From: Chryseobacterium gleum
Lineage (GTDB): Bacteria; Bacteroidota; Bacteroidia; Flavobacteriales_D; Crocinitomicaceae
Direction of reading: 5' to 3'
Length of the DNA stretch: 64,000 bases
Assembly (NCBI GenBank): GCA_945862165.1
Contig: CAMAXI010000005.1
Span: 1 to 64,000, forward strand
A program made the translations under genes and the position numbers. The notes under the pieces are model-generated. The model was not told where the DNA came from, searched no databases, and saw nothing but the letters and a program-made list of their open reading frames with translations. Below are positions 1 through 7,944 of this stretch, in pieces. The stretch's first letter is position 1, and each line of letters opens with the position of its first letter.

Positions 1-142
1 TACATTGGAAAAACAAAAAATCGAACAAAAAAATTACAATTCAGAGCCACCAACAACACCAGAGCCATTTATTCTTACCGCAATTATTTTGTTACTTGCC
101 ACATTAGTTGTTAAACGCATTGTACTAAAAACCAATGAATAA
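1..142 (+). CDS. batA: BatA C-terminus (partial, cut by window edge)
   Basis: An open frame enters the window and stops at 140-142. It encodes about 46 residues: a charged stretch, a proline/threonine-rich linker, then one hydrophobic membrane segment ending in KRIVLKTNE. The stop overlaps the batB start by 8 bases. A membrane-anchored tail directly before batB is what the C-terminus of BatA, the first von Willebrand A (VWA) protein of the Bacteroides aerotolerance operon, looks like. The VWA domain itself lies outside the window, so the name rests on position and tail topology. Confidence 0.6.
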   Translation, partial: TLEKQKIEQKNYNSEPPTTPEPFILTAIILLLATLVVKRIVLKTNE

Positions 143-1352
143 GTCGAAATATACCTATCCAATTACACAATTAGTGAAGAAGATCCTCTTGTTCGAAGGG
201 ATATTTATTGCTGTTTGTTTGGTACTTGGTGTTGTGATTAAAGCATTGGATTTTAAGAAAGCATGGGCGAAAGAATTTGTTCCAGATTCCATGCAAGAAG
301 GAGCAAAAGACTTCGCACAAAATTACGTAACCCAATCGCTAGATTTTAGTTTTTTACATCCTTTTTTTCTTTTTATACTCCTTTTGATTCCTGTATTTTT
401 CGGGATAGAATGGGGTTTTATGCGTTGGAAAAACAAAAAAATAAATGCTTTAGGATCTTTACAAACCCAAGCCATTTTATTGCCCGAGATACATCTGAAA
501 GCCTTATTTTGGAAGTATTTTTGGTTGAGAAATACCTTAGTTTTCTTCGCATTTGCATTATCACAACCTATTTTTGGAGAAGGTAAAGTAACAAGTACTA
601 ATCGAAATGCTGAAATTCTAATAGCATTAGATATCTCCAATTCCATGAATGTGCGCGACATTAATCCTACGGAATCGCGTTTGTCGATTGCTAAACGTTC
701 CTTAATACAATTAATCAATTCTTTACGTGGCGAAAAGATTGGTATCTGTGTATTTGCAGGAAATGCCTATGTGCAATTGCCGTTAACAGGTGATTACGAT
801 GCTGCGAAGATGTATGTCAATGAGATTGAAACGGATATGGTGTCTGAACAAGGAACTAACATTAGCGAAGCATTGTTGAATGCTGCACGTATGTATTCGA
901 AAGCAAAGAATTCCAAGTTATTATTGTTGGTGACAGATGGAGAAAATCACGAAGGGGGCATTGATGAATCCGTACAAATTTTGAAAGAAAATAAAGTTCA
1001 ATTGGCAATATTAGGTCTAGGTACAAAGCAAGGTGGTTATGTTCCGAACGACCCATACAAGCCTGAATTTGGCTACAAGATTTTAGAGAACGGAAAAAAA
1101 GTAGTGTCTAAATTGAATCCGAAAATGTTGGCAGAAATAGCGCAAAAGGCAAATGGTTTTGCAATTACAAGTGCGAGTAGTTTCCCAGACTTAGAAAACA
1201 TTGTGAATCAAATACGCGATTTAAAAACAGGTGAATCGGAAGTAAGCAATGTGGAAGTGAAACAGAATTGGTATCAAATCCCATTGTTTTTGGGGATGCT
1301 GTCGTTAGTGTTATATTTTGGGATTGGTAAAAAGTGGAAAGAAAATGAGTAG
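135..1352 (+). CDS. batB: BatB, membrane-anchored VWA-domain protein
   Basis: 405 residues. Membrane segments lie near residues 17-37, 73-92 and 131-146, then a VWA domain at about 160-345 and a last membrane segment near 381-397. The metal-ion-dependent adhesion motif DxSxS is intact as D166, S168 and S170. Bat proteins are thought to form an envelope complex needed for aerotolerance or stress resistance; the mechanism is not established. BatB is usually about 340 residues, and here the N-terminus carries roughly 70 extra residues, including an additional membrane helix. The ATG lies inside the end of batA, so translation is probably coupled. Identification is firm from the VWA domain and gene order. 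Confidence 0.9.
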   Translation: MNKSKYTYPITQLVKKILLFEGIFIAVCLVLGVVIKALDFKKAWAKEFVPDSMQEGAKDFAQNYVTQSLDFSFLHPFFLFILLLIPVFFGIEWGFMRWKNKKINALGSLQTQAILLPEIHLKALFWKYFWLRNTLVFFAFALSQPIFGEGKVTSTNRNAEILIALDISNSMNVRDINPTESRLSIAKRSLIQLINSLRGEKIGICVFAGNAYVQLPLTGDYDAAKMYVNEIETDMVSEQGTNISEALLNAARMYSKAKNSKLLLLVTDGENHEGGIDESVQILKENKVQLAILGLGTKQGGYVPNDPYKPEFGYKILENGKKVVSKLNPKMLAEIAQKANGFAITSASSFPDLENIVNQIRDLKTGESEVSNVEVKQNWYQIPLFLGMLSLVLYFGIGKKWKENE

Positions 1353-2139
1353 CATAAATTTTATCACAAAGTCCACAAAGCATACCGCAAAGTGCTCAGA
1401 GAAGTTAGTCCACAAAGTACTTTCTTGGAGAACTAATGCGCAAAAACTCTGTGTTCTTTGTGAAAAACACTCGGTGACCTTTGTGTTAAATAAACAAGTT
1501 TCTGTTTTACTTTTCGTCTTTTTCGTTTCCTCTCTTTCTTTTTCCCAATCTTGGCGTCAAACCTTAGAAACTGCTCGAAATCAATATGCTATCAAGAATT
1601 ATCCTGCAGCATACAAAACCTATCAGCAAGTAGCAAAACAACTTCCTACCAATATTCAATTAGATGCTGAAATTGGTCAAGCAGCCTATAAAGCTGGAGA
1701 TTATACCACATCTTCAAAGTATTTTTCTAAACAAAAAAATGCAGCAAGAACAAAAAAAGCTAGATTGAATCATAATTTAGGAAATGCTTATTTGCAGCAA
1801 AAAAACTACCAAAAAGCAATCGAAGCATATAAAAATTCTTTACGAACTAATCCAAGTGATGAAAAAACGCGTTACAATTTAGCTTTAGCGATGCAAAAGC
1901 AAAACAATCAACAAAAAAACAATAAAAATAAACAAGCTCCGAAAAAAGATCCGCCAAAAAACAATCAACCTAAAGAAGATAACCAAGAGAAAAAACAACC
2001 AGAAGAAGCAGATAAGCAATTAAAGCAAAATGCTACAGACCGTATTTTAGATGACCTAATGAAAAGAGAATTAGATACAAAACAAAAACATAGAGGTAAA
2101 CCAAATAAAAAAACAAATGAAAATGGGAAAGATTGGTAA
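1345..2139 (+). CDS. batC: BatC, TPR protein with repeat-extended N-terminus
   Basis: TPR protein of the Bat operon, with repeats at about 80-190 of this frame followed by a K/Q/N-rich low-complexity tail and a short conserved end around DDLMKRELDTKQ. The first ATG, 1345, overlaps the batB stop by 8 bases; an ATG at 1318 is also open. The first ~46 residues after 1345 are not a signal peptide: they are translated from a palindromic repeat at 1361-1489 and are rich in Lys, Cys and His. A typical signal peptide (LLFVFFVSSLSFSQS) begins only after the repeat, and an in-frame GTG at 1483 would place it exactly at the N-terminus (218 residues). The true start may therefore be GTG 1483. Function: presumed scaffold of the Bat envelope complex. 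Confidence 0.8.
   Translation: MSSINFITKSTKHTAKCSEKLVHKVLSWRTNAQKLCVLCEKHSVTFVLNKQVSVLLFVFFVSSLSFSQSWRQTLETARNQYAIKNYPAAYKTYQQVAKQLPTNIQLDAEIGQAAYKAGDYTTSSKYFSKQKNAARTKKARLNHNLGNAYLQQKNYQKAIEAYKNSLRTNPSDEKTRYNLALAMQKQNNQQKNNKNKQAPKKDPPKNNQPKEDNQEKKQPEEADKQLKQNATDRILDDLMKRELDTKQKHRGKPNKKTNENGKDW
1361..1489. repeat. Imperfect palindromic CACAAAG/CTTTGTG repeat inside batC
   Basis: The left arm (1361-1401) contains CACAAAG, CACAAAG and GCAAAG blocks; the right arm (1447-1489) contains their complements CTTTGTG and CTTTGTG and reads back as an imperfect inverted copy. Near the middle is a smaller palindrome, AAAGTACTTT (1414-1423). Composition and codon use are unlike the flanking gene. I recall similar ACAAAG/CTTTGTG palindromic repeats as common intergenic repeats in Bacteroidota genomes. 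The element keeps the batC frame open. No second copy was seen in this window. Confidence 0.7.
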
Positions 2140-3892
2140 ACTAATAACATCGATCCTTGTTTTACTATTAACAGTTAGCAGTTTCGTTTATGGTCAAAAA
2201 CCAAACATTCAACTTTCTGTGAATGTAAAACCGATTGAAGTAGGTCAAATGGTTGCATTTACGGTGAAGTCCAATGTAAATGGGAATATTTCGATTAATC
2301 TTCCCGCAACGTTTACAGAGGCGGGTGTCATGAATGGCATGGAACAAACCATGGATGGCAATGGAAACATGTTGATTTCTATTTCGTATACGCAACAAGG
2401 AGTTTTCACAAAACCTGGTAAATATACAATCACAGCAAGTGTGAAAGACAAGTCGAAAACCTATAAATCCAACGATTTGGCGATTTTAGTTCGTAAAAAA
2501 GGAGATGCAAAATCCAAAAAAAATTATGAGCAATCGGATGAGGATATTTCCAATTCCAACCTAAAAGAAGCAGTTTTCGGAATTATTGAAAAATCGAAAC
2601 GTAAATTGTATGAAGGAGAACCACTTCTTTTAGAAGCTAAAATATTCTCAAAAATTAACGTTACAAATATTATTCAATACCAACCATTTACAATTAAAGG
2701 CACTGTGGAAACCTTTGATATCGAGAAAACAGATAATGTTTCGATTAACCGAGAGAATTATAAAGGAAATACCTTTTTAACGTTTTCCTATGGCAAACAA
2801 TTAGTATTTCCTGCTACATCTGGTAAATACATTATCAAACCGTTTTCGATGGTCTTGCGCTATAATAATGGTGGATTTTTTGATCGGGATTTACAGTTTG
2901 AATCAAACGCTACCTTTGTAGATGTACTTCCCTTGCCAAAAGGCGCTCCGAAAGATTTTAATGGCGGTGTGGGTAAATTTAGCATTTCTACTAACTTATC
3001 TAAGAAAACAGCGAAAGTAGGCGATATTTTAACATATACTATCAAAGTAACAGGAAAAGGAAATATGCATGCTATTTCTAAACCAAAAATGAACTTACCT
3101 CCAAACTTAACCCTATATGGAGATCCAGAAATTAAAGAAGACATCGATTACACAGATGAAGGAGCAGAAGGCGAGAAAACGTATAAATTCTTTATCAAAG
3201 TAGTGGGTGGTGGAAAGGTGGAAATGAATCCTTTTTCCTTGAGTTACTTTGACCCATCTATTAAAAAATATGAGACACTAAAAGAAAAAACTATCTCCCT
3301 TGATTTAGAAGGAGAAATTGTAGCTTCAAAAGTAGATGTTACAGATTCTATTAGTGTACAAGGAGGCGAAGAAGTTTTAGCTGTTCCAGTTTCAGAAGAA
3401 AAACTAGCAGCAAAAGAATCGGTGCCACATTCTACTATTTGGATAGCACTCTTAGGAGTTTTGGTTTTGGTTTTGGGTGCGGTAATTTTCTTTTTATTGC
3501 ACAAACGTAAAAATGAAGTTGCAGTTAGTACGAATGTTGTTTCAGATGAACCAACGCTGTCGGGTGTTACCGAAGTGATTCCAGATTCAAATTTTATAAT
3601 TGCAGAAGCTCAACAACTCGCAAATCAAGGAAATTACAAAGCTGCTTACGGTGTGATTTCAAAATCTATCATAAAGAAAATGCACCAGAAATTAGGAGAT
3701 ACTTCAGAAAATATCTCTAAAGATAAATTAACCGAACGAATGAAATTAGATGGTATTTCTACATCCATTATCGAAGATTATTTTTGGGTGATTCGTTCCT
3801 GTCAAGAAGCAGAATATGCAATTTGGGATACCCATGAAAATTGGGAGGAGGTAGTAGCGAAAACAAAAAACATACTAGATTATTTAAAATAA
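2117..3892 (+). CDS. batD: BatD, oxygen-tolerance protein
   Basis: 591 residues: signal peptide (residues ~8-26, cleaved near VYGQ), tandem beta-sandwich domains to about residue 430, a membrane segment at ~441-462 (IWIALLGVLVLVLGAVIFF) and a cytoplasmic helical C-terminus of ~120 residues. This matches the BatD family. It follows batC with a 23-base overlap, giving the order batA-batB-batC-batD. A second ATG two codons downstream (2123) is an equally good start. Its 3' end overlaps the convergent RAYT gene by 13 bases. It probably presents a periplasmic surface to the VWA proteins BatA and BatB; that role is inference. Confidence 0.88.
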   Translation: MKMGKIGKLITSILVLLLTVSSFVYGQKPNIQLSVNVKPIEVGQMVAFTVKSNVNGNISINLPATFTEAGVMNGMEQTMDGNGNMLISISYTQQGVFTKPGKYTITASVKDKSKTYKSNDLAILVRKKGDAKSKKNYEQSDEDISNSNLKEAVFGIIEKSKRKLYEGEPLLLEAKIFSKINVTNIIQYQPFTIKGTVETFDIEKTDNVSINRENYKGNTFLTFSYGKQLVFPATSGKYIIKPFSMVLRYNNGGFFDRDLQFESNATFVDVLPLPKGAPKDFNGGVGKFSISTNLSKKTAKVGDILTYTIKVTGKGNMHAISKPKMNLPPNLTLYGDPEIKEDIDYTDEGAEGEKTYKFFIKVVGGGKVEMNPFSLSYFDPSIKKYETLKEKTISLDLEGEIVASKVDVTDSISVQGGEEVLAVPVSEEKLAAKESVPHSTIWIALLGVLVLVLGAVIFFLLHKRKNEVAVSTNVVSDEPTLSGVTEVIPDSNFIIAEAQQLANQGNYKAAYGVISKSIIKKMHQKLGDTSENISKDKLTERMKLDGISTSIIEDYFWVIRSCQEAEYAIWDTHENWEEVVAKTKNILDYLK

Positions 3893-4548
3893 AATCGATC
3901 TTTATCCCAGTTTACAACATTGTTTTTTATATAATTTGTAATGTTGTCGTGAGATTCTTCATTGCGTATTTTATTTTCATAAAATAGTTTTTGCCATTCA
4001 AATTCAAAACCTAAACGTCTTGTATGTTTTGTCACAGCAGATTTATAGGAGCCGACGATGGATGAAATAGAATTTTTTCCAATGTTTTGAAATCGTTTTT
4101 GCCCGATCGTTTTTCTATTATTTGTATCCCATGGGACATTATTTATATTTTGTTTGTATTCATTGTTTTGGGTATGATTCTGTAGGGATAGGGCATGCCC
4201 TATCCCTACAGAATCATCATTCCCTATAAAATTCCCCATCCCAACAATCCCATCATCCATATAATTATCATCCATCCATCCACCATTTAGTGTAATTATA
4301 CCATGAATATGATTCGGCATTACCACAAATGATTCTAATAGTACATTTTTGGCGTGATTTTTAATTTCGAACCAAAAAACATCTGCGAGAACACCAATCG
4401 GGGATAAATGCATTTTATTGTTTTGTATTTCCCCAAAATAATTTTTTTTCGCACAAATGGTTATGAAATAGGAGGAATCCCAACGATAATCCCAATTTTG
4501 TAATCGTATAGATTCATTTCTAAATTTGTTTTTATAGTAGGTAGCCAT
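3880..4548 (-). CDS. REP-associated tyrosine transposase (RAYT, Y1/IS200-like)
   Basis: 222 residues. The N-terminal half has the Y1 transposase core: a first strand (YFITICAKK) and the HUH metal-binding motif in VVMPNHIHGII. The C-terminal part has the helix that should carry the catalytic tyrosine (SIVGSYKSAVTKHTR). RAYTs are single-copy housekeeping relatives of IS200 transposases that act on REP palindromes. Between HUH and the tyrosine helix is a low-complexity insert (about residues 90-140) rich in G, D, M and N, part of which is encoded by a perfect 44-bp palindrome (4174-4217). The gene overlaps the end of batD. There is no partner orfB and no terminal repeats of a standard IS element, so it is called RAYT rather than an IS. 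Confidence 0.85.
   Translation of the reverse strand: MATYYKNKFRNESIRLQNWDYRWDSSYFITICAKKNYFGEIQNNKMHLSPIGVLADVFWFEIKNHAKNVLLESFVVMPNHIHGIITLNGGWMDDNYMDDGIVGMGNFIGNDDSVGIGHALSLQNHTQNNEYKQNINNVPWDTNNRKTIGQKRFQNIGKNSISSIVGSYKSAVTKHTRRLGFEFEWQKLFYENKIRNEESHDNITNYIKNNVVNWDKDRFYFK
4174..4217. repeat. Perfect 44-bp REP-like palindrome inside the RAYT gene
   Basis: Both arms are exactly complementary over 22 bases with no spacer, centred on GGGCATGCCC (4191-4200). The arm core GTAGGGATAGGGCATGC recurs with one change at 32385-32401. The palindrome is translated as part of the RAYT (around DSVGIGHALSLQN) and keeps the frame. A perfect palindrome of this length will not arise by chance and is the expected kind of target for a Y1 transposase of this family. 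Confidence 0.85.
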
Positions 4549-4632
4549 AGTTTTTCTTACTGAATTTAAGAAAATATATGATTTATTACAATTGAATTTA
4601 ATCTATTTTAACGTATTAATTCCAATAAAATT

Positions 4633-4640
4633 TACCTTTG
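4633..4640 (+). promoter_or_regulatory. Probable kbl promoter -7 box
   Basis: TACCTTTG matches the Bacteroidota -7 consensus TAnnTTTG and lies 34 bases before the kbl ATG. No TTG is found at the usual 17-20-base spacing upstream, so only the -7 half is supported. Confidence 0.5.
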
Positions 4641-4674
4641 CACCCTAAATTAGAATCAAATTAAAATCAAACAT

Positions 4675-5865
4675 ATGTACGGTAAAATGAAAGATTTTTT
4701 AGCGGAGGAGCTAAAAACAATTGAAGAAGGTGGAATCTTTAAGAAAGAACGTATCATTACCTCTCCTCAAGGAGCGCGTGTTACAGTTTCTTCTGGAGAT
4801 GAGGTAGTAATTATGTGTGCAAATAATTACTTAGGATTATCCTCCCATCCTGCGGTGATTCAAGGTGCAAAAGATGCATTGGATTCTCATGGTTATGGAA
4901 TGTCTTCAGTTCGATTCATTTGTGGGACACAAGATATTCACAAGACATTAGAAAAGAAGATTGCTGATTTTTACGGTACAGAAGATACCATTTTGTATGC
5001 TGCTGCATTTGATGCGAATGGAGGTGTTTTTGAACCATTATTTGGAGAGGAAGATGCAATTATTTCGGATGAATTAAATCACGCTTCGATTATTGATGGT
5101 GTTCGTTTATGTAAAGCGAAAAGATATCGTTACAAGCATTCCGACATGGCAGATTTAGAAACACAATTGATTGCTGCACAAGATCAACGTTTCCGTATTA
5201 TTGTTACAGATGGCGTATTCTCCATGGATGGTGATATTGCTAAAATGGATCAAATTTGTGATTTAGCAGACAAATACAATGCCTTGGTAATGACTGATGA
5301 GTGTCACTCTGCTGGTTTTATCGGTAAAACTGGTCGTGGTGTTCCTGAATATTTCAATGTTATGGACCGTGTAGACATTATTACTGGTACTTTAGGAAAA
5401 GCATTAGGTGGTGCAATGGGTGGTTATACAACAGGTAAAAAAGAAATTATCGAAATGTTACGTCAACGTTCTCGTCCTTATTTGTTCTCTAACTCCTTAT
5501 CTCCTGCAATTGTTGGTGCATCGATAAAAGTATTTGAAATCTTAAGTTCTACTACTGAATTACGCGACAAATTAGAATCAAACACGAAATATTTTAAAGA
5601 TAAAATCGTTGAAGCAGGATTTGATATTAAACCTGGAGATTCGCCAATCATTCCAATCATGTTATACGACGCTGCTCTTTCGCAAAAATTTGCGGATTTA
5701 TTATTGAAAGAAGGCGTTTATGCAATTGGATTCTTCTATCCAGTAGTTGCAAAAGGAGCTGCGCGTATTCGTACACAAATTTCGGCTGCGCATTCCATCG
5801 AAGACTTAGATAAAGCGATTGCAGCTTTTATTAAAGTTGGAAAAGAATTAGGGGTTATCAAATAG
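4675..5865 (+). CDS. kbl: Glycine C-acetyltransferase (2-amino-3-ketobutyrate CoA ligase)
   Basis: 396 residues, the normal length for this PLP-dependent alpha-oxoamine synthase. It converts 2-amino-3-oxobutyrate plus CoA to glycine and acetyl-CoA, the second step of threonine breakdown after threonine dehydrogenase. The PLP lysine is K242 in the TGTLGKALGG motif; the substrate/cofactor motifs CANNYLGL, HASIIDG and DECHSAGF are intact. Kbl is favoured over BioF or serine palmitoyltransferase by the N-terminal start and the SSVRFICGTQ motif. No threonine dehydrogenase gene is adjacent. A -7 promoter box lies upstream and a strong terminator follows, so it is probably transcribed alone. Confidence 0.93.
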   Translation: MYGKMKDFLAEELKTIEEGGIFKKERIITSPQGARVTVSSGDEVVIMCANNYLGLSSHPAVIQGAKDALDSHGYGMSSVRFICGTQDIHKTLEKKIADFYGTEDTILYAAAFDANGGVFEPLFGEEDAIISDELNHASIIDGVRLCKAKRYRYKHSDMADLETQLIAAQDQRFRIIVTDGVFSMDGDIAKMDQICDLADKYNALVMTDECHSAGFIGKTGRGVPEYFNVMDRVDIITGTLGKALGGAMGGYTTGKKEIIEMLRQRSRPYLFSNSLSPAIVGASIKVFEILSSTTELRDKLESNTKYFKDKIVEAGFDIKPGDSPIIPIMLYDAALSQKFADLLLKEGVYAIGFFYPVVAKGAARIRTQISAAHSIEDLDKAIAAFIKVGKELGVIK

Positions 5866-5882
5866 CACTTTATATTTAAAGT

Positions 5883-5917
5883 AAAAGGGCGATTTCAGTA
5901 TGAAATCGCCCTTTTTT
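5883..5917 (+). terminator. Rho-independent terminator after kbl
   Basis: A 15-bp stem (AAAAGGGCGATTTCA with its complement) closes a 3-base loop and runs into a T-tract. It lies 18 bases after the kbl stop. The mirrored A-tract means it may also serve pyk from the other strand. Confidence 0.9.
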
Positions 5918-5937
5918 GTTGTTAGAATTTTCAAGAA

Positions 5938-7356
5938 TTATTCTACGTAACTTAATTTCAACATATTAGTTTTACTATCTTCTTCCAATGGAATAGCAGC
6001 GATATTAATCACTAAATCACCAGTTTTTAATAATCCCTCTTTACGTAAAATATATTTTATATCCGCAATGGTATGGTCTGTGCTGTAATTTTTATCATAA
6101 TAAAATGCTTTTACCCCCCAAATAAGATTTAATTGGGTAAGAATTTGTTCGTTAGAAGTAAAAACATACACAGGTGCCTTTGGACGTTGTGAAGCAATTT
6201 TGTAAGCGGTATATCCAGAGAAAGTCATCGTGATAATCGCGTCAGCATCTACCCTTTGTTCCAAACGACATGCATTAAAACAAATGGAGTCCGAAATGAA
6301 ACGTGGATTTGTTTTACTAGGAGAAACTTCTTTGTGGTAAATTCCTTCAAAAGTTTCCATTTCTTGGATAATGTTGGACATCGCACGAATTGTTTCAATT
6401 GGAAAAGCACCAACGGATGTTTCACCAGACAACATAACACCATCTGTTCCATCTAAAACAGCATTTGCTACGTCATTAACTTCCGCACGTGTTGGAGAAG
6501 AATTTACAATCATACTTTCCATCATTTGCGTAGCAACAATGATCGGTTTTGCTTTCTCCATGCATTTTTTTATGAGCATTTTTTGGAGTAAGGGCACAGT
6601 TTGGAAAGGTACTTCAACACCTAAATCCCCTCGCGCTACCATTAATCCATCACTCGCGGCAATAATTTCATCGATATCGTCAATCGCTTCTGGCTTTTCA
6701 ATTTTAGCAATCACTTTTGCTTTTGCTCCTTTTTCTGCAATTAGGTGCTTTAATTCAATAATATCTCTTGCATTACGCACAAATGATAAACCAATCCAAT
6801 CTACATTATGCAGTAAAGCAAACTCTAAATCTGCTCTATCTTTTACTGTTAGCGATGGTAATGAAATATTCGTATTTGGAAGATTTACCCCTTTTTTGGA
6901 GGATAAAATCCCTCCGTGAATAATTTTACAGCTAATCTTATCTAAACCATTTGTATCAACAATTTCTAAACTTAATTTTCCATCATCTAAAACAATCTTT
7001 TCTCCAATTTTTACATCTTTTGGTAAATCTTTATAATTGATAGAAATATGGGAGGAATTACCGATACATTTATCTGTTGAAACAGTAATAATATGGCCTT
7101 TTTCTAATAAAATACCATTATTCTCTACTTCATCGACACGAATCTTTGGCCCTTGTAAATCCACAAGAATTGCTGTATTTAAATTCAATTCATCATTCAG
7201 AGAACGAATCAATTCGATTGCTTCCAAATGTTGATCATATGTACCGTGTGAAAAATTTAAGCGACATACATTGACACCTTCTAAAATCATTTCTTTAAGC
7301 ACTTCTCTTTTAGAGGACGCAGGACCAATCGTTGCTATTATTTTTGTTTTTTTCAT
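5938..7356 (-). CDS. pyk: Pyruvate kinase
   Basis: 472 residues. It catalyses phosphoenolpyruvate plus ADP to pyruvate plus ATP, the last step of glycolysis. The N-terminal KTKIIATIGPASS, the active-site stretch VIAKIEKPEAIDDIDEI with the catalytic lysine, and the GVMLSGETSVGAFPIE region are all present, followed by the C-terminal allosteric domain. Length fits the usual family range. The start ATG shares a base with the stop of the upstream IPExxVDY gene (TAATG), which indicates translational coupling. This pyk-IPExxVDY pairing recurs in Flavobacteriia as far as I recall. Confidence 0.96.
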   Translation of the reverse strand: MKKTKIIATIGPASSKREVLKEMILEGVNVCRLNFSHGTYDQHLEAIELIRSLNDELNLNTAILVDLQGPKIRVDEVENNGILLEKGHIITVSTDKCIGNSSHISINYKDLPKDVKIGEKIVLDDGKLSLEIVDTNGLDKISCKIIHGGILSSKKGVNLPNTNISLPSLTVKDRADLEFALLHNVDWIGLSFVRNARDIIELKHLIAEKGAKAKVIAKIEKPEAIDDIDEIIAASDGLMVARGDLGVEVPFQTVPLLQKMLIKKCMEKAKPIIVATQMMESMIVNSSPTRAEVNDVANAVLDGTDGVMLSGETSVGAFPIETIRAMSNIIQEMETFEGIYHKEVSPSKTNPRFISDSICFNACRLEQRVDADAIITMTFSGYTAYKIASQRPKAPVYVFTSNEQILTQLNLIWGVKAFYYDKNYSTDHTIADIKYILRKEGLLKTGDLVINIAAIPLEEDSKTNMLKLSYVE

Positions 7357-7787
7357 TATTCAAATATTATAAATTCAGTGGAAGGAAAATTGGTGGGTTC
7401 ATAGGAATAAGCCCCGTGAATTGTCGGTATCGTTTTTAATTTGTTTATTAATTCAGGAATTTTATAAAAATTGTTGTGTAGTAAAAAGAAAAAATAATCT
7501 ATTTGTTTATTTTCTGGGATCAAATATTTTGCGTCAAATTTATTTTTAATAAAAAACATTTCTACAAAATTTTCTTGATCTGAAAATTGATAAAAAGGAT
7601 GTTCTGATTTCTTCTCTCCTTTAGGATTGACAATTACAAAATCTTCCACACCTTTTTCAAGCCGAATATTTAGTAATTCATTCATTGCCCATACAATTCG
7701 GTAATCATTGTTCGGGGAAGAAATGCCAATCATATCGTAATCATAATCGACATCAAATTCTAATACGTGTTTCTTTTTCTTCGTCAT
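7356..7787 (-). CDS. IPExxVDY family protein
   Basis: 143-residue soluble protein without signal peptide or membrane segment. It carries the family signature near residues 90-98, here IPENKQIDY (Ile instead of Val), and an acidic N-terminal segment (EFDVDYDYDMIG). The function of the family is unknown. It is the first gene of a two-gene unit with pyk (1-base overlap), and upstream of it is a palindromic GGAATATTCC element, so the unit may be regulated there. Confidence 0.85.
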   Translation of the reverse strand: MTKKKKHVLEFDVDYDYDMIGISSPNNDYRIVWAMNELLNIRLEKGVEDFVIVNPKGEKKSEHPFYQFSDQENFVEMFFIKNKFDAKYLIPENKQIDYFFFLLHNNFYKIPELINKLKTIPTIHGAYSYEPTNFPSTEFIIFE

Positions 7788-7886
7788 TCTAGTTAACGAA
7801 TGTACAATTTTTAAACGAGAAACACTATTAGTAAATTGTTAACTTCTACCTATTTTAAAGGTTGATACGAGAGGGTCTTTCAATAA

Positions 7887-7913
7887 AATATTCCCTAAAA
7901 TTTGGAATATTCC
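7887..7913. promoter_or_regulatory. GGAATATTCC inverted-repeat element upstream of IPExxVDY-pyk
   Basis: AATATTCC (7887-7894) is inverted as GGAATATT (7904-7911) across a 9-base spacer, and the right half is itself part of a perfect 10-bp palindrome GGAATATTCC (7904-7913). It lies in the 157-base gap between rnc and the IPExxVDY gene. It could be an operator for the pyk unit. No TAnnTTTG box was found beside it. Confidence 0.35.
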
Positions 7914-7944
7914 TGTAAGAAATACGCATGAAAAAAGAACGAAT

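Noticed and set aside
4225-4280. Short CATC/CCAT tandem repeats in the RAYT gene as a separate microsatellite
   Set aside because: They encode the MDD-rich insert of the transposase and are not a regular array, so they are described with that gene.
6371-6919. 182-codon plus-strand frame inside pyk
   Set aside because: Complement of the conserved pyruvate kinase core, with no family features.
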